Shown piece after piece: positions 9,363 to 18,502 of a stretch of 64,000 nt of DNA; position 1 is the first letter of the stretch; each line of letters starts with the position of its first letter. The stretch is from an uncultured Bacteroidia bacterium (GTDB taxonomy: Bacteria; Bacteroidota; Bacteroidia; Bacteroidales; F082). Where the stretch lies: assembly GCA_902774295.1 (NCBI GenBank), contig CACYHP010000002.1, positions 248,001 to 312,000 on the forward strand, in the 5' to 3' direction. The notes beneath the pieces are model-generated. The model saw only the letters and a program-made list of their open reading frames with translations. It searched no databases and had not been told where the DNA came from. The position numbers and the translations under genes are program-made.

Positions 9363-10159
9363 TGGACGATTTCTCAAAGTTTAACGGCGAAGGCACTGTC
9401 CTGAGGAAAGCGCAGATGCGCGAAGTCGCGATTTTGCAGGAAGTCGATAAGATTTGCCGCAAACACGACATCAAATACTGGATTGACTTCGGCACTTTGC
9501 TCGGCGCCGTCCGCCATGGAGGCTTCATACCATGGGATGACGACCTCGATATCTCCATGTTAAGCTCTGACTATCAGAAGTTTATGGAAGTCGCACCACA
9601 AGAACTTCCTGATTGGCTTTTCCTGCAAAACAAACAGACTGAACCATCTTACCGACGCACAATCTGCAAAGTCCGTGACCTGAATTCGCTGTTCATCGAA
9701 CGTCACGAGGACTTCACTTCACCATATAAAAAAGGTATTTTCATTGATATTTTCGAGGTCATCGACTATCCGAAAGTGTCAAGAAAGACTGTAAAACGCC
9801 TTTCGAAATGGGCAAAGAAGACCGACCAGTTCTTCAACGTGCCGCAATATATCAACTTCAAAAACATCATTGCAGGCATCACTTTCCCTGTTATCAGATT
9901 GTTTATCAATATGATATGGGGAGTTTTAAAGCTCAGAAAATCAGATAATCTCGGTTTTAGACTTGAGCATAACCCTTATAATTCATTCATTGCGAAAGAT
10001 AAGATCTTCCCACTCTCTGAGATTGAGTTTGAAGGCATAAAGTTCTCAGCGCCAAACGATTACGATGCTGTTTTGAAGAGTTATTACAAAGATTACATGA
10101 AGCTTCCGAAGGAGGAAGACCGCTGGATTCACTCGAAATTCATCTATTTCAACGAATAA
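9362..10159 (+). CDS. LicD-family nucleotidyl/phosphotransferase
   Basis: 265 aa. Carries the full LicD signature: KYWIDFGTLLGAVRHGGFIP followed directly by WDDDLDISM. The DxD-type acidic pair is typical of this nucleotidyltransferase-fold family, which transfers phosphocholine or similar phospho-groups to surface glycans (Streptococcus LicD, fukutin relatives). The acceptor cannot be read from sequence. The gene starts inside the stop codon of the methyltransferase. Its 3' end overlaps the converging GT4 gene by 11 bases. The region on both sides points to cell-surface polysaccharide modification. Confidence 0.86.
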   Translation: MDDFSKFNGEGTVLRKAQMREVAILQEVDKICRKHDIKYWIDFGTLLGAVRHGGFIPWDDDLDISMLSSDYQKFMEVAPQELPDWLFLQNKQTEPSYRRTICKVRDLNSLFIERHEDFTSPYKKGIFIDIFEVIDYPKVSRKTVKRLSKWAKKTDQFFNVPQYINFKNIIAGITFPVIRLFINMIWGVLKLRKSDNLGFRLEHNPYNSFIAKDKIFPLSEIEFEGIKFSAPNDYDAVLKSYYKDYMKLPKEEDRWIHSKFIYFNE

Positions 10160-11276
10160 TCCCTCTGAAAAGGTTCGTCAACGCGTTTCCAATATTCTCG
10201 GGCGAGAATTGTTTCACTGTTAATTCGCTGACTTCCAATGTGTTAAAGCTATATGCATTGTTACGCATCTTAACTAATGTATCAACAAGAGATTTTTTGT
10301 TATCAACAGGAATGAGGTAGCCGTTTTTCTCGTTCACGAAGTCACTCGGACCGCCGCAATCGGTAGCAATCACTGGCAATCCCGTCGCCATAGCCTCAAT
10401 AAACACGACTCCAAATGTCTCGCTCCTCGATGCAAGCACAAAAGCGTCACCATCCTGATAGATATCCTTCAGTTTATCACGACCGACCTCGTTCAAAAGA
10501 ATGATTCTATCACTCATATCATATTGATTAACAATAGCTTGCAATCTTTCTCTTTCAGGGCCGGCACCGACAATTTTCAAAGAAACAGATTTGTCATCAT
10601 TAAAAGCATCAGCAAATGCCTCAATCAGAAGGTCAAAACCTTTAATTTGGATAAGATTTCCAACCGAAATAAAGGTAAAAACGTCCTTTGGCTCGCGCTT
10701 AACATATTGAAACTTAGCGACATCCACTATGTTGTTAATCACTACGGCGTCAACACCAAAGTTTTCTTTAAGGTTTTTCGCAAGCGCATTGGAGACTGTA
10801 ATGACTTTATCGGCATTTTTATATGCTTTTTTAGCCAGTTTCACGTCTAACTTGCTGATTTCCTTGATGTTTCTATTAAGCTTGCTGCTATGTTCAGTAA
10901 CAACAAACGGCACATCAAACTTTTGTTTCAAGACAGAGGCAATCGCAGCGATAGAATAGAAATGAGCATGGATGACGTCAGGTTGCCCTGCCGACTTTAC
11001 TGCTTTTTTGTAAAGGCGCACCATCAAACAATGCAAAAACGGCAAAGCACGGCGGTAAACCCCAAGCGGCAGTGAGAGTTCGAAGACCTTCACACCCTCT
11101 TTTTCGTATGCAAACCATCCGTAATTTCTTTTGTAACTCCTTGACCTGAAATCGATTACAAGCATCGTGACATCATTACCGACCTTTGCGAGAGCTTTCG
11201 CCTGGTCGAACTCGAAAATGCCATTGAGCGGATATTTCTCCGTCGGCATTCCTTTTGATATCACGAACACTTTCAT
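10149..11276 (-). CDS. Glycosyltransferase family 4 protein
   Basis: 375 aa. GT-B architecture: N-terminal domain to about residue 185 (PTEKYPLNGIFEFDQAKAL opening, VIHAHFYS, VVTEHSSKLNRN), then the family-4 C-terminal domain with FISVGNLIQIKGFDLLIEAF, VGAGPERERLQ and the EX7E-type donor site in SRSETFGVVFIEAMATGLPV. Likely a retaining sugar transferase acting in the cytoplasm on a surface glycan. ATG at 11276 overlaps the stop of the upstream glycosyltransferase by four bases. Last gene of a four-gene minus-strand operon. Confidence 0.9.
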   Translation of the reverse strand: MKVFVISKGMPTEKYPLNGIFEFDQAKALAKVGNDVTMLVIDFRSRSYKRNYGWFAYEKEGVKVFELSLPLGVYRRALPFLHCLMVRLYKKAVKSAGQPDVIHAHFYSIAAIASVLKQKFDVPFVVTEHSSKLNRNIKEISKLDVKLAKKAYKNADKVITVSNALAKNLKENFGVDAVVINNIVDVAKFQYVKREPKDVFTFISVGNLIQIKGFDLLIEAFADAFNDDKSVSLKIVGAGPERERLQAIVNQYDMSDRIILLNEVGRDKLKDIYQDGDAFVLASRSETFGVVFIEAMATGLPVIATDCGGPSDFVNEKNGYLIPVDNKKSLVDTLVKMRNNAYSFNTLEVSELTVKQFSPENIGNALTNLFRGIIR

Positions 11277-12580
11277 ATTATCCCGTTCAAAATTTTCACA
11301 AATTCCTTTGTCAGATTGCGTCTGGAGTATTTCTCAACAGCCTCTTTACGCTCCGTAATTAATTGATTTTCTTGGAATTTTGAAATATAATCCAAGATTA
11401 CCGATTTCATCTTTTCCTTATCGTTGAAATCAACGGTTATGCCGGTTTGTGTCTCGCTCAAAATGCGTGCTGAGTCGCCGTCTTCAGGTCCGATGCACAA
11501 AATCGGCCGACCCGAAGCCATATACTCGAAGATTTTTCCTGTCAAAATACCTTTGGCATTCGGCGTGTTGTTCACAAACAAAAGCAGCACATCCGATTTT
11601 GCCTGCTCCTCAATCACTTGATTATGAGGGATATACGGAACAATCTCCACAAGTTTTTCAATATTGTTGCGCTTTATCGACTCGATGACAGAATTATCAA
11701 CTTGACCGATCAACCTGATTTTTAAATCTTTATCAGCCAATTCAGAAATCGCCTGCCATAATGTCTCCGGATTACGGTTTTCACCGATGATTCCGATGTG
11801 GGACATTGTGAACGGCAATGATTGGTGGTCGCGCAGAGACGGATTTTCATCTGTCTTTACACATATCTTTCCCAAATCATCATAGCCGTTAGTAATCACT
11901 TCAACATCCTTCGCACCATGCGACTCAAGACCTTTTGCGCAATCCCAACCTACCGTCACGACCTTCGTTGCTTCTGTAAGTACTTGATACTCAAGACGAT
12001 GATGTTTCTTGTCGGCGCATCGTGTAAGCTTCAGGTCTTTGTAAAAGTCGATATCTGTCCATGGATCACGGAAATCGGCGACCCACGGGATGTTGAATTT
12101 CTTATGTAAAGCCTTGGCAATCAGATGCATAGAGTGTGGTGGACCTGTCGAAATCATAGCATCGACAGGATGTTCCTTCAGATATCTTTTCAAAAAGCGC
12201 ACTGAAGGTTTCACCCACCAGCAACGTGCATCAGGGATGAACAGGTTGCCTCGCAGCCATACACTCAGGTTCTCTTTCCAGCCGTTTTTTTTCTCGCCTT
12301 CGTTGATAAAACCTGCTTTCACCTTCTCCCCTTTCTTCATGCCGAGGAACTTCTTATAGAAGTTGTAAGGTTCCACTATAGGTCGTCTGATAACCTCTGC
12401 CTCCGGTGCCACATCCTGATCCAACGACGGGTCTTCGACAGGATATTCTGCGTCTTTGGCAGTGTAAATCACCGGCTGCCAGCCGTTTTCGGGCAGATAT
12501 TTCGACATCTTCAGCCAACGCTGAACGCCCGAACCTCCCGACGGCGGCCAGTAATATGTGATTATCAGAACACGTCTCAT
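11273..12580 (-). CDS. Glycosyltransferase, GT4-like
   Basis: 435 aa. Opens LIITYYWPPSGGSGVQRWLK, the N-terminal loop of a large GT4 group in polysaccharide clusters. Middle motifs are STGPPHSMHLIAKALHKKF and WVADFRDPWTD. The C-terminal donor domain has GKIFEYMASGRPILCIGPEDGD, the EX-type nucleotide-sugar site. Start overlaps the stop of the YfhO gene by four bases and its own stop overlaps the next glycosyltransferase, so the three are strictly co-translated. Probably adds a sugar to the same surface product as its partner. Confidence 0.88.
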   Translation of the reverse strand: MRRVLIITYYWPPSGGSGVQRWLKMSKYLPENGWQPVIYTAKDAEYPVEDPSLDQDVAPEAEVIRRPIVEPYNFYKKFLGMKKGEKVKAGFINEGEKKNGWKENLSVWLRGNLFIPDARCWWVKPSVRFLKRYLKEHPVDAMISTGPPHSMHLIAKALHKKFNIPWVADFRDPWTDIDFYKDLKLTRCADKKHHRLEYQVLTEATKVVTVGWDCAKGLESHGAKDVEVITNGYDDLGKICVKTDENPSLRDHQSLPFTMSHIGIIGENRNPETLWQAISELADKDLKIRLIGQVDNSVIESIKRNNIEKLVEIVPYIPHNQVIEEQAKSDVLLLFVNNTPNAKGILTGKIFEYMASGRPILCIGPEDGDSARILSETQTGITVDFNDKEKMKSVILDYISKFQENQLITERKEAVEKYSRRNLTKEFVKILNGII

Positions 12581-15018
12581 AACGTCACTTCACGCTTTTT
12601 GAATGTGTAATAGCAAGCCACTGCGAAACCTATCAAAATCAGTAATGAAGTAATCAGCTGAATGGTGTTGCCTACGCGCCAAATCCTTGGTTCATAACGC
12701 ATTACAATCTCATGTTGACCAGCAGGTATTATTGCCGAACGCAGTATGTAATCGGCACGGAACAACGGATTCTCAACACCATCGATCCACATCGTCCAGC
12801 CTTTGCTTGTCCAAATTTCAGAGAAGACAACCAGCTCATCTTTCGATGAATCGAAGCTATATTTCAACTGATTTGGCTTATAATCAACGAGTTGGATCGT
12901 TCCTTCAGAAGGTGAGGCATGGAAATCACCGACAATATTTCTAAACTCCTCGTTGACTATCGCCACGTTTTGCACGTCGGTGTCAGCGATGGCGTCAATC
13001 TCTTCATTTGGAGTGCCCACCCACTTGATATCCGAGGTAATCCAAGCGTTTCCGAAGGCCTCATAGTTCTTTGAAGCTATCTTCTGGCTATCCTTAGGAT
13101 AGATTATGTATTTGGTATTCAACATGTTAAGAACTTTCCAATAGTTCAAATCACGTTTGCTCAGATACTGATTGATGATATCCTGATAACGGCGGAGTTT
13201 TGCACCGTGATAGCCACCTACCGATTTATGGAAATATGACGTGCTCGCATCGTTGAAAGTGCTCACCGTGAGGTTAATCACACGATAATCAAGGTCTTTG
13301 TCCTGCAGAATCTGTTTGTCGGCCTCGCTCATCACGAAAGGTTTGTCGGCTTTGCGTTTGTCGATGAAATTGTTGTTGTTAAGATAACGTCTGTCGATGG
13401 TGTACATATCAACCAAAACCAGCAGGGCCAGAATTGGGAACATATATTTCTTATTCATTTTACCGCTGACAGTCAACAAGATAACTATTCCTGCAATGTA
13501 GATATACAAGAAACTGCGAATAGCGTCGGCACGGAAAATAGCCACGCGCACCTTTTCAAGTTCGTTGGCAAAAGTTGTATAAATCGCGCCGTCCTGCCCA
13601 GCCTGCAACTGCTTGAACTGCATGGCTTCGTCGACACTCAAGAAATTGAAAAACGTCTGCGGCAGCGCATAAAACAAGAGGCAAAGACCGCCAGTTATTC
13701 CGAGTGAGATATACAGATATTGCTTGTTTTGCTTAATCACATCGGGGTTTTTGAAGATTTCCGCCAAGGCGAGGAATGCCAGCAACGGCATGCAGACCTC
13801 CGCAATCACCAGCGTCATCGAGACGGCGCGGAATTTGTTGTAACCTGGGAAATAATCGATGAAGAAATCGGTGAATCCCATAAAGTTCTTGCCCCAGCTG
13901 AGTAGTATCGACAGCAATGTTGCAGCAAGAAGTACCCATTTGTATTTGCCTTTAACGACGAAAAGTCCCAAAACAAAGAGGAAACAGACTATTGCACCCA
14001 CATAAACAGGTCCGCTGGTGATAGGCTGGTCGCCCCAGTATGAGTTCTGCTGAGCTATAGTCGAGCGGAAACGCGGGTCGCATTTTTCCAAGGCAGGGTT
14101 GTCGTTGCCGATATATGCCGACGCGCCGCCTTTAGCATTCGGAATCATCAGGCTCCAGGTCTCGCCTATTCCATAACTCCACTGCGTGATATAATCTTTG
14201 TCGAGTCCTTTTGTCTGATTGTCAACGCCTTTCGACAACACAGGTTTGCCGCGCATCGTCTCTTTTCCGAACTCATAATTCGCGTAAAGCGTTGTGGTAC
14301 AAGTCAAAATGGCGATTATTGCGACAGCTGCAAGGATTCCACTTGCTTTGAGGAAATGCATGTATTTCTTTTCCCTCACTGCCTCGACGAACTCGCCGAT
14401 TACGATACATATCACGATGAGAAGCAGATAATACGTTATCTGAAGATGTCCCGCCCTTATTTCCAATGCGAGGGCGATGGCGGTAAGCACTGTACCCCAA
14501 AGGTATTTTCCCTTGTATGTCAACAAGATACCCGCTATTACTGGGGCCATATATGCCATGGCGACGGCTTTGGAGTTATGTCCTGCGCCAATCACTATGA
14601 AGAGATATGAAGTGAATCCGTATGCCAACGCGCCAATGAAACTAATCCAAATCTTGCAGTCGAGCACCAAAAGCAGTATGAAAAAGCCCAGCATGCTAAT
14701 AAAGACAGCCCCGATAGGATGCGGGAAACCCACCGACAACACTCGTCCCACATACGTCATCATGTTGCTGCTTTGCGGCACGCCGATGTTCCACGCCGGC
14801 ATTCCACCAAACATCGAGTTTGTCCAAAGGCTCTGCTCTCCCGTTTGCGCTTTATAATCAACGATTTCCTGCGACATACCCTTGTACATCTCGATGTCGT
14901 GCTGCTTCAAGCGTTTGCCCTGCATCACAGGCGAAAAATAAACGAGCGTAATTAGCGCGAAAACAACGATGCAAAGCGCAATCCAAATGACATTCTTATT
15001 TTTAAAAAACTGATTCAT
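12577..15018 (-). CDS. YfhO-family multispanning membrane protein
   Basis: 813 aa. An N-terminal membrane helix (residues about 12-30) is followed by a periplasmic loop with KQHDIEMYKGM and LWTNSMFGGMPAW, then many hydrophobic segments to about residue 560, a soluble domain of about 200 residues, and one C-terminal helix ending in a lysine-rich tail. This matches YfhO proteins, GT-C-like polytopic proteins linked to glycosylation of envelope polymers in Firmicutes and common but uncharacterised in Bacteroidota. It sits six bases after the beta-helix gene and overlaps the GT4 gene, supporting a role in glycan export or transfer. Confidence 0.85.
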   Translation of the reverse strand: MNQFFKNKNVIWIALCIVVFALITLVYFSPVMQGKRLKQHDIEMYKGMSQEIVDYKAQTGEQSLWTNSMFGGMPAWNIGVPQSSNMMTYVGRVLSVGFPHPIGAVFISMLGFFILLLVLDCKIWISFIGALAYGFTSYLFIVIGAGHNSKAVAMAYMAPVIAGILLTYKGKYLWGTVLTAIALALEIRAGHLQITYYLLLIVICIVIGEFVEAVREKKYMHFLKASGILAAVAIIAILTCTTTLYANYEFGKETMRGKPVLSKGVDNQTKGLDKDYITQWSYGIGETWSLMIPNAKGGASAYIGNDNPALEKCDPRFRSTIAQQNSYWGDQPITSGPVYVGAIVCFLFVLGLFVVKGKYKWVLLAATLLSILLSWGKNFMGFTDFFIDYFPGYNKFRAVSMTLVIAEVCMPLLAFLALAEIFKNPDVIKQNKQYLYISLGITGGLCLLFYALPQTFFNFLSVDEAMQFKQLQAGQDGAIYTTFANELEKVRVAIFRADAIRSFLYIYIAGIVILLTVSGKMNKKYMFPILALLVLVDMYTIDRRYLNNNNFIDKRKADKPFVMSEADKQILQDKDLDYRVINLTVSTFNDASTSYFHKSVGGYHGAKLRRYQDIINQYLSKRDLNYWKVLNMLNTKYIIYPKDSQKIASKNYEAFGNAWITSDIKWVGTPNEEIDAIADTDVQNVAIVNEEFRNIVGDFHASPSEGTIQLVDYKPNQLKYSFDSSKDELVVFSEIWTSKGWTMWIDGVENPLFRADYILRSAIIPAGQHEIVMRYEPRIWRVGNTIQLITSLLILIGFAVACYYTFKKREVTL

Positions 15019-15024
15019 ATTTTG

Positions 15025-16614
15025 TTAGTATATTACTTTAACATATTGATTATCAATATTTAACAAATAAACTTTATTTGCTTTTTCAAGATTCTTCATC
15101 ATGCCGTCAAGCGGGATGCGATGTTGTCCGGCATCAAACGTCCCGCAAGCTTCACGATAGATTTCTTTACCATCAAGCGAGATGATTCTCAGCACCACAT
15201 CACATTTTTTACTTAAATTGACAACACAGAAAGCGTTGTCATTCAATGGATTAGGATATACAGATATTGTTTTTTCACTTTCGGCGACATCATCTAAGCC
15301 CTCATATCCGAATTCATAGCATCCCATATCGATTCTGCCTCCGCAAATCCTCGGATTGCCTGCCAAATCGACATACGGTATGTAAAGTCCGCTCACATCA
15401 GCCACACCTGTATTCACGCATGGACTGTTTTCAAGTAATTGATAATCACGGTTTTCTGCATCAACAAACAAAGGATCGGCATTAATCATGTCATTGTATT
15501 GGTCGGGGTTCATATATTCATGGCCATAGATGGAATCCAATCCGTATTGTATGTCGCCATTATTAAATACAGGCTCGCAGTCGGAACCCCAGAGCCATAT
15601 TTGTGAGCCGTAATAATACTCTACAGTATCTATCTCGTTTAAGGTATAAACGGCGTGGTTCCCCCAGAAAATACAGTTGTTAAGCGTAGGATTCGCCGCA
15701 AAAGCGGTCTGCATACCGGCGCCACCGCCGCCACCACAATAATTATTTACGATAGTGAGATTGTTCAGTTCCGGATCGGAGGTAGCCATAGCCAAACCGC
15801 CGCCATAATGCACCACATAATTGTTGTAAGCCAGCATATTCGACACTCTCACAGAATAATCTTTGCAACGTTGGATGCCCAAACCGCCAGCATTTACTGC
15901 TATGTTATTATAAAACACCGCATTATACAGATCCATATTGCAGCTGTCGATATTCATGCCGCCGCCGTATGCCACATCACTGTAGTTGTCGTGGAACGAC
16001 ATGTCGTGCATCTCGATATCGCATTTAAGGAACTGGAAACCGACGCCCCAGCAGTAACTTCCTTCAAATCCCGTGCCAATGTTGTTATAAACCTCGCAGT
16101 CGCGGATGTTCAGGGTCGAATTTTCAGCATAAATGGCACCGCCTCTTTTTCGTGTTACGTTATGATGAAAACGGCAATTGCTGATTTCCATATCATTTGC
16201 CATAAAAATCCACAGCATACCGCCGTCGCCATTCAGCTCTGTCTTTCCATAAGAGAAATCGCAATAACTAAACTTAACCTCTCCAGGCTTTGCAATGAAA
16301 AAGCCCTTCCATGCACCGGCTTCAGGATCTTCATAGTTTGAATAACCGGTGGTATCAGCCACAGTGAATGTGATTTCGGCATCTTCCGCACCTAATGCAT
16401 ACAAATTTCCTCGCACTGTTATACCAAAATATCCGTCAGAAATGACATTAGTGCCGGCGTTGATGGTCAAAGTCTGGCCACTGGGAACAACGACATCATC
16501 AACGAGATGTATCTCTCCTTCCCACGTACCCGACTGATTACCAGATACTTGCGTCGTTTGAGCTGTCAAGCATAAAGAACAAAACAATAATAATGACAAT
16601 AGGATGTTTTTCAT
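15025..16614 (-). CDS. Secreted right-handed beta-helix protein with type IX sorting tail
   Basis: 529 aa. Signal peptide MKNILLSLLLFCSLCLTAQ. Residues about 30-400 show short repeating turns rich in Asn, Cys and Gly (for example NNYCGGGGGAGMQTA, WGNHAVYT), typical of parallel beta-helix pectate-lyase-like proteins. The final 80 residues begin SVYPNPLNDNAF and form the Bacteroidota C-terminal sorting domain for type IX secretion. Repeated IDSCNMD/IQRCKDY-type turns put Cys at regular positions. No catalytic residues can be named. First gene of the operon with YfhO and two glycosyltransferases; the cargo may carry the glycan they make, which is speculation. Confidence 0.85.
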   Translation of the reverse strand: MKNILLSLLLFCSLCLTAQTTQVSGNQSGTWEGEIHLVDDVVVPSGQTLTINAGTNVISDGYFGITVRGNLYALGAEDAEITFTVADTTGYSNYEDPEAGAWKGFFIAKPGEVKFSYCDFSYGKTELNGDGGMLWIFMANDMEISNCRFHHNVTRKRGGAIYAENSTLNIRDCEVYNNIGTGFEGSYCWGVGFQFLKCDIEMHDMSFHDNYSDVAYGGGMNIDSCNMDLYNAVFYNNIAVNAGGLGIQRCKDYSVRVSNMLAYNNYVVHYGGGLAMATSDPELNNLTIVNNYCGGGGGAGMQTAFAANPTLNNCIFWGNHAVYTLNEIDTVEYYYGSQIWLWGSDCEPVFNNGDIQYGLDSIYGHEYMNPDQYNDMINADPLFVDAENRDYQLLENSPCVNTGVADVSGLYIPYVDLAGNPRICGGRIDMGCYEFGYEGLDDVAESEKTISVYPNPLNDNAFCVVNLSKKCDVVLRIISLDGKEIYREACGTFDAGQHRIPLDGMMKNLEKANKVYLLNIDNQYVKVIY

Positions 16615-16649
16615 GATTTTCTAACTTTTAATGATTTTTTAATAGGTGT

Positions 16650-16657
16650 CAAAGATA
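16650..16657 (-). promoter_or_regulatory. -7 element for the beta-helix/YfhO/GT operon
   Basis: Minus-strand TATCTTTG, an exact TAnnTTTG, 35 bases before the ATG at 16614. No clear -33 box. Confidence 0.55.
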
Positions 16658-16693
16658 CTAATTTTTCAGATATGATTGATTATGAATTTTTAT

Positions 16694-16701
16694 TATTTTT
16701 G
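16694..16701 (+). promoter_or_regulatory. -7 element abutting the Ig-like lipoprotein start
   Basis: TATTTTTG, followed by only CATC before the ATG at 16706. The start is fixed by the lipoprotein signal, so the transcript is likely leaderless or nearly so. Confidence 0.55.
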
Positions 16702-16705
16702 CATC

Positions 16706-18496
16706 ATGAAAAATATTGTCAGAAATATTGCGATAATAGTAACGCTGTTGGTGCTATGCCGCTGTGCCAATATCGTGACGCCAACCGGTGGTCCGAAAGA
16801 CGAAAAGCCGCCAGTCGTGCTGAATGCCTCGCCTGCAAACAACTCAACAGGCTTCACGGGCAAGACTATCCACCTCACCTTTGATGAGTTTGTCACGCTC
16901 AACAACCCGTCAAACAATGTGCTTATTTCGCCTCCGATGAACAAAAAACCGACGTTCAGAACGAGTGGTAAGGCATTGATTATCAAGTTCGAAGAGCCTT
17001 TAAAAGAAAACACCACATATTCCATCAGCTTCGGCGACGCCATCAAGGATTTACATGAAGGAAACTTGTTTACTGGCTATAACTACAATTTCTCAACAGG
17101 CGACAGAATCGACTCGCTCTCATTGAAAGGAAAGGTGACATCAGCATCAACGCTGACTCCAATGGATGGCTTCGTCGTGGGTCTGTATTCCAATGATAAT
17201 GACACACTTACGCTCGATTCCATGCCTTATCGCATCAAGCCGAATTATGTCACCATGACCAACAAAGACGGCAGCTTCGAGTTTTCAGGACTCGCCGACA
17301 AAGAATATCTGCTTTTTGCATTCAAAGACAATAATTCCAACTTCATTTACGACCTTCCAAACGAGGAAATCGCTTTTAATTCTGATATAGTCAGACCGTA
17401 TTTCATTGATTATAAAGCAATTAAGAATGCAATTGTCAATGACTCTATTGTCATCGATTCTTTAAGTGTAGATTCACTTGTCATTGATTTAAATGTGAAA
17501 AAAGACAGTATCATTGAACCTGCAAAGCCTGATTATCCAATATTTGAGCTGTTTTCTTTCGTTCAGGAAGACTCTGTTCAGAAGATTTTCAAGAAAGAGC
17601 TCGTCGAGGAGGGTCTGCTACGCTTCGTGTTTCGTTACCCAGCCCCCAATGTTGCTGTCACCGCCCTGGAGGAACTGCCCGACACGTTCAACATCATGCC
17701 CGTGTATTCTCCACGAAAAGACACATTACTTTGGTATTGCACTCCTTCCAAAGACAGCCTCTGGATCAGCATCAACGACGGTGTAAACATCAGTGACACA
17801 ACACATTACAGCCTCAAGCCACGCCAGTCAGTATCAAGAAGACGTCGCGTACAAGAAGAAAAAACCATCAAAAGACTGGCCGTTAAAAACAACCTGAAAG
17901 CAAACAAACTCAAGCCCGAACAGCCTCTGACACTCATCTTCAATGAGCCGGTGACACGCGTCGACATGCACGACACCATCTTGTTTATCGTAGATCAAGA
18001 CACCATAATCAATGACGTGCATTTCTCACAAGCCGACGAATACGGTTTCCGTTACCAGCTCGACAAGACATTTGAGCCTGAAACGAAATATCAGCTCATC
18101 CTCCCCGACTCCATTTTCTTTGGCTTCAGAGGATATACCCACGACGTCATCAAACTGAGTTTTTCGGTGCAGGAAGAGTCGGCGTTTGGAAACATCTTTT
18201 TCACCGCGACCATGCCTGACAACGTGCCTCAAGTGATTATTGAGTTGACGACAGAGCAAGGTAAAGTCATTGAAAAACAGATAATTAAGCAAACAGAAGA
18301 GATTGTCTTCCTCTATCTCGATCCTGGAAAATACAAACTCAAAGCCACCCTCGACCTCGACGCCAACGGCGAATGGAGTCCCGGTAACTTCAACAAGAAA
18401 CTACAGCCCGAGAAGATAGTGTTCTACAAAGGCACACTCGAAGTGCGCGCCAACTGGGACATCGACATGGACGAGCCTTGGGTAATTGAAAACTAA
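16706..18496 (+). CDS. Lipoprotein with bacterial Ig-like domain
   Basis: 596 aa. N-terminal MKNIVRNIAIIVTLLVLCRC is a lipoprotein-type signal. An SbsA-like Ig domain follows (IVTPTGGPKDEKPPVVLNAS then LTFDEFVTLNNP), characteristic of the Bacteroidota 'Ig-like domain' lipoproteins. Further beta-rich domains fill the rest, including a second Ig-like segment near residue 400 (LKPEQPLTLIFNEPV). Probably on the outer membrane; function unknown. The upstream ATG codons at 16676 and 16682 would add residues lying across the promoter, so I chose 16706. The rRNA methyltransferase follows within a few bases. Confidence 0.82.
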   Translation: MKNIVRNIAIIVTLLVLCRCANIVTPTGGPKDEKPPVVLNASPANNSTGFTGKTIHLTFDEFVTLNNPSNNVLISPPMNKKPTFRTSGKALIIKFEEPLKENTTYSISFGDAIKDLHEGNLFTGYNYNFSTGDRIDSLSLKGKVTSASTLTPMDGFVVGLYSNDNDTLTLDSMPYRIKPNYVTMTNKDGSFEFSGLADKEYLLFAFKDNNSNFIYDLPNEEIAFNSDIVRPYFIDYKAIKNAIVNDSIVIDSLSVDSLVIDLNVKKDSIIEPAKPDYPIFELFSFVQEDSVQKIFKKELVEEGLLRFVFRYPAPNVAVTALEELPDTFNIMPVYSPRKDTLLWYCTPSKDSLWISINDGVNISDTTHYSLKPRQSVSRRRRVQEEKTIKRLAVKNNLKANKLKPEQPLTLIFNEPVTRVDMHDTILFIVDQDTIINDVHFSQADEYGFRYQLDKTFEPETKYQLILPDSIFFGFRGYTHDVIKLSFSVQEESAFGNIFFTATMPDNVPQVIIELTTEQGKVIEKQIIKQTEEIVFLYLDPGKYKLKATLDLDANGEWSPGNFNKKLQPEKIVFYKGTLEVRANWDIDMDEPWVIEN

Positions 18497-18502
18497 TTGA
18501 AA

